Below, piece by piece: positions 20,890-30,036 of a stretch of 64,000 nt of DNA; within the stretch, counting starts at the first letter, position 1, and each line of letters starts with the position of its first letter. The translations under genes and the position numbers were made by a program. The notes under the pieces are model-generated. The model did no database searches and was not told where the DNA came from. It saw only the letters and a program-made list of their open reading frames with translations. The stretch comes from Tricholomella constricta (taxonomy: Eukaryota; Basidiomycota; Agaricomycetes; Agaricales; Lyophyllaceae): NCBI GenBank assembly GCA_013368375.1, contig JAACJP010000024.1, forward strand, positions 496,001 through 560,000, read 5' to 3'.

Positions 20890-21350
20890 CACTGCAGGTG
20901 CCCGTGAGTGTTTCCTTGGGAAACATGCAATAAAAAAATGTCTTCCCTGTTCTGAGAAAACAGGCATTAGAAATATATGACCTGTATTTTCTGGAGAGAT
21001 TATATATTTTCTCCACATGTTTCTATCACGAAATTCCTTTCATGTTTCTCACAAAAAATACAATGTGTTTCCCAAATCTTTCATAAGAAAAAGAAATCGC
21101 TTTTTGGGAAACATGTGTAGATTTTCTTTGTTCTTGAACGATGTTTCCAGTCTTTTACTGCAGAAACACTTGAAGTGTACCCTGCATGTTTCCATAGAAA
21201 TAAATATCATGAATTTCTCTAGAAACATTTGATCTGTTTCCTTACTATTTCTCAAAGAAGTATTTAAATGTATTTAGTAAGTGTTTCTTAAGAAGCCAGA
21301 AACCATCTTTCTATTAAGTGTTTCTCAGCAAACACTGATGGCCGCCAGTG
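20890..21350. mobile_element. CACTA-like MITE (461 bp)
   Basis: The ends are CACTG (20890-20894) and CAGTG (21346-21350), flanked by the 3-bp direct repeat ATC (20887-20889 and 21351-21353), as expected for CACTA-type elements. The terminal repeats are imperfect (CACTGCAGGTGCCCGTGAG against CACTGGCGGCCATCAG) and continue into a shared GTGTTT...GAAACA block. The interior is a chain of TGTTTC and GAAACA motifs in both orientations, so the whole could fold extensively. It has no coding capacity. Confidence 0.65.
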
Positions 21351-21353
21351 ATC

Positions 21354-21659
21354 GCACCATCATATTAGGTTTACTCCACAGTCCATTATATGTGGTATGT
21401 TAGAGCACCTGGTGGCATGTGGTGCTATATTATAGAAGAGCAAAAGATAGTGTATTAATGAGGATAATCCATGATAGCTATGACAGGACAATGGTATAGA
21501 ACACTACACAGTGTTTTTTTTGGGGGGGGGAAGGGAGAGAATGGGTATACTGGTTGGTAACAAAATTATGCCAGCAAGCAAAAAACAAGTATTCAAGCAA
21601 AGCTATGGTGGCCAATAGCATTTAACATTTTGCAAAGGAACCAGTAATCAAAAGCCTGC
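21354..21659. other. No feature recognised
   Basis: Contains a G run at 21522-21530 and otherwise unremarkable AT-rich sequence. Confidence 0.4.
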
Positions 21660-23877
21660 TGAAAATTTTGGATATTGAGGTTTGATAAATCAGGATAAAT
21701 CAGGATAGGTAGCTTTGGCGAGGCCAAGAATGTAACCAGGGAGATGCACTGCACGCAGGCAAGTTCTAAATGAGATCTTTCCCTGGGACATCATAATAGC
21801 TCTCAGGCTGGCTTCCGAGTACATGCTGTCATCAGCGGCAGCACAGACAATCTGTCAGTAATAATCAGCATCTGCTGGTCAGAAAACCTGTAGCAAACTT
21901 ACTGAGATGGTAACCAACTTGGGATCAAGAGAAGGTGAACCAGTAGCTGCTCAGGCAAACATACGAGGCTGAAAGCCTGGGCTTTCAATACTGCTAAAAT
22001 CAATAGCAGTACTGAAACTATCCTTGGCAGCCTCAAAATGAGAGAAACATGGAATTCCAGACCCCTGTAAGAATGTTTCAACAAAAAGCTGGAATGATGA
22101 ATTTCATGGGTTGCTTTAGCAAGTTCCAATGCGATCGAGGATGGCACCCAGGGCCAGTATAAATAAGAGGAGAGCGAGGAATAATCACTGATGTGAGAAG
22201 TCCACACAAGGCTGAAGAAAGCCTCAGACCCTTCAAATTGCTTGGGAACCTAAAATGTACTTCAGAACAGTACAAGCTCTAATAGAATGTCAAGTCATAC
22301 CTGTGTAAAATCAAACCCATTCCGGCAAGACAGTTTGCATCCAGAAATGAAGGCCTGCCATTCAGGCTGTTGGTGATCTTCTGGGCCAATTACTGCTTGG
22401 TACAACAACATTTCAACAGCAAGAGCTATGTGGGATGCCTCAGTACGATGCTATAATGATGACACCTTAAATGGCCCAATAGCTGTTAGAAAATAGAGCA
22501 AATTTTTAGATGAATGTGCGCACCTGGAGATCGTAATAAGTGACAAAATGACCCTGAAAATTCTGCACACCGGCTGGCCCAGCCTCCTTCCAGTTAACAA
22601 GAAGCTCACAAAGAGCTGGATGCCATTCACCAATGAAAGAAGGGTGCAAAGAATTCAGATCACAGGAGTAGACAATAAATTGGAAAACTGCAGGGTCAAA
22701 TGGTGATAGAGTAACTCCCATAACCATCATCAGCGAGGCCAATGCCCCAAGTTGCTGGAGAGAAACAAGCCACTGTGGAGGAATATGGTGAGCAGCCATT
22801 GCTGAATGGGTGATGCGAAGGGTGACAAAATTATCCCCGCATGGGTAAAACCATTCAGAAGGCGAGGCACAGAACATGTTAAAGGCTGTGAATATAACCT
22901 CACATTCGATCCCAAGTCATGACTGGGTTGAACCTGTGGCAGTAGTGCTAAAAGTGTATCATTAGAGACTTCTCAGTTTCGTACAAATAAAACACTTACA
23001 CTGTAAAAGCCTGATTGGCGAGAGAATGTATGTATAGTCACTACCATTATCTGCTACTGCAAGCTTTTGGAGCAGAGCCTCTGCAAGTGCTGCTATACTT
23101 GGGGCCCACCCGCAGATTTAGCTGCTGAGGGACCTCACCACTATTTGCAGCTTCGAATACAGCAGCTGCAAGCCCATCGATATATCGGCCTTTACAATCA
23201 GCCGATTGACATTAATGTCTGAGGAAGAAGAATTAAATTCATCAGCTGTAGATTTTGTAATGATGTAATTTACATACCTCAGACCTGCGACCAGGTGGGT
23301 TCTGTAAGCAAAAGGAAGTTCCTCATCCTCAGTGTCAGATTCTGCCTCGGATTCAGACAATGAATCAGGAGGCATAATGCAGTCGCAAAATAGTCTGATC
23401 TATTCCTGGGTAGATTAACACTGTTGGAGGGAAAGAGCCAAGCCATTTCTTGATCGAGGCTATGTCTCATACCATCAAAAACCAGTGAAACTGGGTGAAC
23501 AGTAATACCTTGAAGCTATATTAGCCACTGCACATGCTATAGACAGAATGTCATGCTTACCAAAATGAATAACCAGCCGATTTCCTTCAATGCAAATTGG
23601 CATATTAAACCGAGTTTTGTCAGCAGCCAGCCAGGCAGAGAGGGTTTCTGGTGAAGGGATAGCCTTAAGCCAAATCTGTCCATCAGTCTTGCTCGAATTT
23701 GAACATATGTTCACCCTCTTCCATCTGCCTTGTGACTGAGGCGATGAGGGTGTTAACAGTCAGAGCTGTTGGAACTATAAAGTTGAAAAACAGTCCCCTG
23801 CAAAGGATATATGCTCCAAAAGAGTCTTTGAGGAAGCAATACAGATATTTATCCTGCAACGAGCTCTCCTGATATAA
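21660..23877 (-). pseudogene. Decayed multi-exon gene, possibly HECT-type ubiquitin ligase
   Basis: Minus-strand coding pieces with intron-like gaps run from 23877 down to about 21660. One (22506-22877) reads HIPPQWLVSLQQLGALASLM, then LSPFDPAVFQFIVYSCDLNSL and HPSFIGEWHPAL, which resembles the N-lobe of HECT domains. A later piece (about 21895-22080) has GFQPRMFA, stop, AATGSPSLDPKLVTIS, like the FVTGSxxLP segment, and the last (about 21710-21845) reads KISFRTCLRAVHLPGYILGLA, where the TC could be the catalytic cysteine. The stop is TGA where TGG would fit. The upstream part (23475-23922) is not recognised. The right end is cut by LINE-B at 23878. The HECT assignment is from pattern only. 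Confidence 0.4.
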
Positions 23878-25103
23878 AATGAATTCCAGACTCGGACAGA
23901 ATTCTGGTCTTCTCAGACTCAACCAAGGCCATTAAGTGGGCCTTGGATGCCAGTCTACATTCAGGCCAGATGCATTCGATTGCAATCTGCTCCAAACTTC
24001 GTACTTGGTTGTCTGACCATCCAGACCGCCATGTGCAATTCATCCACACCCCAAGCCGTTTGCGGTGGGATATCCACTTCTCGTCGCATGAGGCTGCTAT
24101 GCAGCTGAAAGTGCCACAAGGACCTCGCTCACGCACATCACTAGATTATGCGCGCAAACGCACTGTTGAACAGATGCTGAAGGAATGGACTCGTCTGTTC
24201 CAGCAACCTGAATACAGTGGCAGATCGTTCCTTCGAACAAAAAGGAAAGGCAAGCCAATAGCACCATCACACCTTGATGGTAGCCCATGGCTTAAAGTAA
24301 TGGGCAAGTCAAATGCCCACACCGCTCGGATGTCTTGTAGCATCCTCAATCACGCCCCTATTGGCGAGTACCGGAGGCGGTTTAACCTTTCTGAGGAGGT
24401 GAACTGCTCCTGTCGCAACGGAGGGCTCGAAACCAGAGCCCACATGCTGGACCAATGTCCCAGATACACGAGGAAGCGCCGGGCCCCGGCGCGCCTCGAA
24501 CATAAGAATTACCTCGAATTCCTCGAGGTCAACCCACGGACTTTTGCTTTCCCAAGCGAAAATCCACCTCCACCCTTTCCCAAGGCCAGACCAAAGCGGA
24601 AACCACCTGATCAGGTGAATCGCCGCAGATTAGCACACCGCATGCAGTCTGACGAGGGCCTGCACGACCAACCAGCACGCCCAGAAGATCTCATCTGGGT
24701 ACCTGAACTATTCCGCTTGCTACGGCGAGACGAAGCAATTGCTGCTGGACTGGTGTTTGCCGACCAGCAACAAGGCGCCAGGCTACTCGACTGATTGGTA
24801 CCTTACCGTCAGAAGGGGGCCTCGGGGTCATTCCTGTGGTACCTTCCCTCGGGAGGGCTAAGCTAGCCCGCCAAGGCGGAGGGGTCCTTCTGCAACTTGG
24901 AACCTCTCAGCGAGCACACCCTCGCTATTTGGCAGATTCTGCCTCCACGCGGGACTCTTCCGAGCGGCCTGCATATCGAGATGCACACGTTACATGCAAC
25001 ACCATTACTGTCACTGTAGATATATGAACTACACACCAGCCGGACTGCGACCAGGCGCCGGGGTATAAATATGGATTTCAAAAAAAAAAAAAAAAAAAAA
25101 AAA
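23878..25103 (+). mobile_element. LINE-B copy, 5' truncated, with poly(A)
   Basis: This is the 3' part of LINE-B: it begins inside RNase H (coding for RILVFSDSTKAIKWA after a local frameshift) and includes the open stretch 23943-24794, the C-terminus of ORF2 with a CSCRNGG...HMLDQCP cysteine/histidine motif. The 3' untranslated region (24795-25080) is followed by 23 A residues (25081-25103). The 5' truncation at 23878 interrupts a minus-strand gene. No target duplication can be recognised because another LINE-B piece abuts the poly(A). Confidence 0.85.
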
Positions 25104-26850
25104 GGTGCATGGTCCGAAGGCCCAATCCAGTCTGGGCGCACCTCGTGTGTGAGTCCTACCTACCAGTCGGTCTTGTGGTAAGAACATAAGGTCGATCACC
25201 GAGGGCTTAAGGCCCCTGGCATGAGGGAAGTGCGTGGGCGTCCTAACAGGTTGCACACTTACTTCCACCCCGAGGTCAGATGCAACATCAATCAGTGATG
25301 TTGCAACATGATTGTTGCCTTCGTGTCAGGGGTCCCAGACAGATGAATGGCAGTTGAAGTCGCCTGCCATGCACTGAAGCTGTGGCAGGTGTTCTACGTT
25401 GTCGCACAGCCAGTTAATAGCTGTGGAGTTTTGGTCTGAATAGACATTGATATAGTGTAGAGGAGTGTTGTCTTCGCCCCACAACGTGAGCACCAGGATG
25501 TCCCTGTGATCTGCAAGGTCTGTGCGAAACGCGGGTCGCATTGCTGCTAGCCGCTTGTTCACATAGGTCATGACTCGTGGTCTATCGTCCTTGCCTTTCG
25601 GGCACCGGAAGATGACCATCCAGTCTGGATGAATTGGTGGACCGACCACTGCCTCCCCTTCTGGGTTGGTAGCTGAGACGGTGTGCCGTATGAAGTTCCA
25701 TGGAGGTTCTTGAATCATTAAGAGGTCAAATGACGACTTGCGTTCTTCCAGAATGTTTGAAACCAACTCATAGTTTCGATTTACGTTCTGGGACAGTATA
25801 GATATACGTGATATAGTTGTTGTACTAGGCATAGGTAACACGCGCAAATATTGCGGTTCAAGGAGCATCGTGTGTCGATGTGGCCCCATTTCCAGCAACG
25901 TTGACACTGAGGCGTGCCAGGACGCTTCTCAGCAGGTCGGATCATGCAGATCTGGCCACCAAACGACAAGTGTTTGTTGACGAGCTGCTTGAGGTTGGCC
26001 CCAGACTGGGTGTCCCAGATGTCGAACCACACTGTGCAGGAATCCGACGCCGGCGAGTTCCTCGAAACCGGGGCTTGGATGCAAGGTGGAAGTTCTTGGT
26101 GACAGGATCTTGACAAATGCGCGATTCGACAAGATCCTGCGTGATAGGTGCCCCGCCCACCTTCTGGAAGAAGGGGACGTTGACGATCTTCAAATAGGAG
26201 CGCGACGCTGGGATTTCCGCCGTGACCTTTGTGTTTGCTGGGAACCAAGAGCGCGTCGCGTCGATAACAACGGGCAGGTCCTCGGCTGTGGGGGTGGATT
26301 GTGTAGCAAGTACGATGCCTCCCATGCCTGTAAAGGCTTGGGCGACGCGCAGACGACGGCGGTTGGACGCCAGTCGATTGTTAAGAGGGGTGACAACCGT
26401 TTCAAGGTTGCCCGTCTGCATACACAATGATCTGCATACGAGAGGGACCGCGGGTCGTTGACTTCACCCGTTTAGAGGGTGGAGGCGAGGATGGGGAACC
26501 TGCAGAACACTTTACGTTCTGTTGGTACAAAGTCGAGATCTCTGAGGCAGAGAGCTCGGGAAACACCTTAGCAAGGGCAAGGATGCCCTCCACTGAAGTG
26601 TTTGTTGTAGGTGCTGGCGTTTTGGCAGGTGCCCGACGCGCAGCAGCAGCAAACGTTCCCCCAGGGAGGGGGCGCGAATGGCGAGGGATAGGGGGTGGGG
26701 GACCTCCTGGAGTGGGGCGCGCGTAGCTGCGCTTAAGGACAGGCTTAGTGGCTGCAGGAGCCGCATCAGTCTGTTTGGAGTTCGGTGTAGCTGTGGGCTT
26801 CGCGCCATCGCGCTGCTTGCCCTTAGCTGCAGAAGAAGTTGACGGACATT
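25104..26850 (-). mobile_element. LINE-B fragment, inverted (ORF1 end and endonuclease)
   Basis: On the minus strand: ORF1 C-terminal half (25880-26850, including the first zinc knuckle CQRCWKWGHIDTRC) and the ORF2 endonuclease (25104-25832, ending at the WIGPSDHAP-equivalent). Internal deletions are visible: about 320 bp between the start of the second knuckle (ICA) and just before the ORF2 start. It abuts a sense-oriented LINE-B piece at about 26850, head to head. Confidence 0.8.
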
Positions 26851-28197
26851 TCACTTCCTATGCATGGAACACAGAGTCCTCGCCCAGGATGCGCGCTGAT
26901 GTCATTGGCCAAGGGTCCGCTCTGTCTCCAATCCTCTCAGCACTGTACCTTGTGCCAGTGATGAGAATTTTCCAGAAGAGAATCGAGGTGGACCTCTGCA
27001 CTCTAATGTCATACGTGGACGATGGCTCCCTCATTGTCCAATCTAAAACATGGGATACCAATCTCATTAAACTCAAGGAAGCCTACGCAGTGATCAATGA
27101 ACTGGTGGATGCGATTGGTTTACTCCTTGAACACGACAAAACTGAAGTCTTTCATTTCTCCCGCAAAGCAACCGATGATAGATTGATTTAGGCTATGCCC
27201 CTTACACAGAGGACACCGCACTCAAGCCAAAGCGCGTCTGGCGCTACCTTGGGTTCTATTTTGACAGAGGTCTTACATTTAAAGACCATGTCAAATACTA
27301 CGCTACCAAGTCACTCACCACGGTGAAAGCCATGGTGATGCTTGGCAACTCATCGCGGGGGATCACCCCCTCTCAAAAACGTCTCCTTTACCGCGCCTGT
27401 GTGCTGCTCTTGGCCACGTACGGGTGCAGGTTATGGACATATAAAGGCGCTCGTAACAAAATGGTTATGAAATCACTCGCACAGATGCAACGCAAGGCGG
27501 CGCTGGATGCCAGTCTACATTCAAGCCAGATGCATTCGATTGCAATCTGCTCCAAACTTCGTACTTGTTGTCTGACTATCCAGACTGCCATGTGCAATTC
27601 ATCCACATCCCAAGCTGTTTGCGGTGGGATATCCACTTCTCATCGCATGAGGCTGCTACGCAGCTGAAAGTGCCACAAGGACCTCGCTCACGCACATCAC
27701 TAGATTATGCGCGCAAACGCACTGTTGAACAGATGCTGAAGGAATGGACTCGTCTGTTCCAGCAGCCTGAATACAGCGGCAGATCATTCCTTCGAACAAA
27801 GAGGAAAGGCAAGCCAATAGCACCATCACATCTTGATGGTAGCCCATGGCTTAAAGTAATGGGCAAGTCAAATGCCCACACCGCTCGGATGTCTCGTAGC
27901 ATCCTCAATCACGCCCCTATTGGCGAGTACCGGAGGCGGTTTAACCTTTCTGAGGAGGTGAACTGCTCCTGTCGCAACGGAGGGCTCGAAACCAGAGCCC
28001 ACATGCTGGACCAATGTCCCAGATACACGAGGAAGCGCCGGGCCCCGGCGCGCCTCGAACATAAGAATTACCTCGAATTCCTCGAGGCCAACCCACGGAC
28101 CTTTGCTTTCCCAAGCAAGAATCCACCTCCACCCTTTCCCAAGGCCAGACCAAAGCAGAAACCACCTGATCAGGTGAATCGCCGCAGATTAGCACAC
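26851..28197 (+). mobile_element. LINE-B fragment, sense (reverse transcriptase and RNase H end)
   Basis: Begins at TSYAWNTESSPRMRADV in reverse transcriptase, keeps LMSYVDDGSLIV and the thumb region, then jumps at about 27505 from QRKAAL directly to DASLHSSQMHS, so most of RNase H is missing; the junction has the short shared sequence TGGAT. It is interrupted at 28197 by the chromodomain Gypsy element and resumes for 30 bp after it (34565-34594), ending without a poly(A). Confidence 0.85.
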
Positions 28198-28694
28198 TGT
28201 TAGGGGAACACCTGTTTGGTGATCACGTGACCATCCGATTCCTCGGACGAGCACGTGACCGACCGCTCCCCAGATGATCGCGATCCCGACCCCGACGCTC
28301 CGCCCCAAGCATCGGTGTACATACTTATAACTTCCTGTCGTTACTTCCCCTTCCAGCGCGCGCCCGATCCCGATTCCCGACATCCCGACGTCGGTCACCC
28401 GACCTCGTGCGCCTGCACCCTGAGCCACGAGGATCGGACAGCGTCGGGAACGTGTACATACACGCGCCGCTGCCCATCCGTTATCATTTACGTACCATAC
28501 ACCCCAGAGAGCCGGCCCTCAAGTAGTTACTCGTATATAGTCATCCTCCTGACATGGGGGAATCCTTTACTCTATTCTCATTGGATTCCCCTCTGCCAGG
28601 TAGGTCTACTTACGTTCTCTCTAATCGTACATAATATAACATTGGATTCCCCTCTGCCAGCACGACTAAGCTCTGCGCTGAGGTCGCCCTAACA
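28198..28694 (+). repeat. 5' LTR
   Basis: TG...CA ends, 497 bp. It contains an internal duplicated motif CATTGGATTCCCCTCTGCCAG (near 28580 and 28640). The 12-nt stretch 28567-28578 is complementary to the primer binding site, so transcription is predicted to start at about 28567, as in self-primed Tf1-type elements. Confidence 0.95.
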
Positions 28695-28696
28695 GC

Positions 28697-28708
28697 AGAA
28701 TAGAGTAA
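28697..28708 (+). promoter_or_regulatory. Predicted self-primer binding site
   Basis: AGAATAGAGTAA lies 2 nt after the 5' LTR and is perfectly complementary to 28567-28578 (TTACTCTATTCT) within the LTR. In Tf1-like elements the first bases of the RNA fold back and prime at such a site in place of a tRNA. The tRNA alternative was not excluded by a search. Confidence 0.7.
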
Positions 28709-28821
28709 CTCTAGAAACCCGACGAAGCCGACCGATCCGCTTCCGCGCCGAAACACGCGTCTGCTACACGCGACCGTCCAACGCGCGCTCGCCCCGATCG
28801 CCCGTCCAGTCCCGTTTCGAG

Positions 28822-30036
28822 ATGTCCGAATTTGGTGACATGTCGCAGCGACCGTTCTCTCCCTTCCTCACGACGGAGGAGCGGTTGGCGAATATGGAAG
28901 CCACAATTTCGGCTCTCTCTGCCTCCAATACCTCCAACTCGGCCTCTATGGACCGCCTCTCCGCTCTTTTCGAAAAATTCATGTCGGGGACACCCCCCAA
29001 TCCCACCCCCGCTGCTCCCGAAGCAGACACGACCCCCCCGCCGCCTGAGACGACCACCCCGCTGCCAGGCTCTCCGCGATCGGGATCGCACCACCTCCGA
29101 CCGTCGCCCCCTCCCATTTACGACGGCGCCCGATCGGGCGGTCGCGCGTTCTTGAACGCCTGCAAGCTCTACTTCTCCTTGTGCGGGGGAAGTTTCGCCG
29201 ACGACCACGCCCGAATAGTATGGGTGCTGTCGTACATGCAGCACGGGCGAGCCGCCGACTTCGTCAGTCGGGTGTTCCAGTTCGGAACCGCCAAGGACGT
29301 CTTTCCCGCCTGGAAGGACTTCGAAGACACCTTCCGTGGCGAGTTCTTCCTCTTCGACGAGGTCGCCGATGCCGCGCTCATCCTGGAGTCGACGGCGTAC
29401 TTCCAGAACGGTCGATCGATCGACGAGTACATCGACTCGTTCCGATCCCTGTGGGTCAAGGCGGGCTACCCAGATGGGCGTCACCTGGTCCTCAAATTCC
29501 GTCGGGGAATGGACCCGAAGCTCTCGAGGCGACTCGGAAGCATCACCACGGGTCGCCCGCACGATGAGAAGATTGAGGAGTGGCTGAGGATCGCTCGTTC
29601 TCAAGACTTCATCATGAGGTCGGAGGACGACTTCCACCGTCGGATGGTCCCGACAAAGGCGCCCGACAGCCGCCCGCCCACCACCGCAGCTGCACGATGG
29701 GCGTTCGCTACTGCCCCCGCTCCCGCTCCCGCTCCCGCTCCCCCCGCCCCCCGCGCTCCTGCCGCACCAGCCCCCAGGCCGATCCCCCAGGGCATCCCAA
29801 TGGACGTAGATCGGATGCGCGATCGAGTTGCGCCTGCCGACGACCACTGTTTTCGGTGCAAGAAAAAGGGTCACTACTCTCGTGACTGCCCTTCGCGCTG
29901 GGACGTGCGCCACATGCTCGATGATGAGCTGGAGGCGCTTATCATGGAACATCTAGCTCGCAAGGACGCAGTCCCCGCCGACCCGACTCCATCGTCGGCC
30001 GACGCGACCGCCTCCGACGCCGAGGAGGGTTTTTAA
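28822..30036 (+). CDS. Gag protein of chromodomain Gypsy element
   Basis: 404 residues. After a Pro/Thr-rich N-terminal stretch comes a retrotransposon gag core (PIYDGARSGGRAFLNACKLY, FEDTFRGEFFLFDEVADAAL, LKFRRGMDPKLSRRLG; residues about 95-270), an Ala/Pro linker and one zinc knuckle CFRCKKKGHYSRDC (CX2CX4HX4C, residues about 345-358). It would assemble the particle and package RNA. The ATG at 28822 is the first in frame after the primer site. The last codons are GAG GGT TTT TAA, where a -1 shift on GGGTTTT would lead into pol. Confidence 0.9.
   Translation: MSEFGDMSQRPFSPFLTTEERLANMEATISALSASNTSNSASMDRLSALFEKFMSGTPPNPTPAAPEADTTPPPPETTTPLPGSPRSGSHHLRPSPPPIYDGARSGGRAFLNACKLYFSLCGGSFADDHARIVWVLSYMQHGRAADFVSRVFQFGTAKDVFPAWKDFEDTFRGEFFLFDEVADAALILESTAYFQNGRSIDEYIDSFRSLWVKAGYPDGRHLVLKFRRGMDPKLSRRLGSITTGRPHDEKIEEWLRIARSQDFIMRSEDDFHRRMVPTKAPDSRPPTTAAARWAFATAPAPAPAPAPPAPRAPAAPAPRPIPQGIPMDVDRMRDRVAPADDHCFRCKKKGHYSRDCPSRWDVRHMLDDELEALIMEHLARKDAVPADPTPSSADATASDAEEGF
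30024..30036 (+). promoter_or_regulatory. Predicted -1 ribosomal frameshift site
   Basis: The heptamer G GGT TTT (30027-30033) precedes the gag stop TAA. Pol lies in the -1 frame, is open from before this point and has no ATG near its start, so a gag-pol fusion by slippage is expected. The same GGGTTTTTA sequence survives in the decayed copy near 43317. No downstream structure was computed. Confidence 0.6.

Noticed and set aside
28711..29952. 413-codon minus-strand open frame
   Set aside because: It is antisense to the gag gene of the intact Gypsy element and has no recognisable motif.
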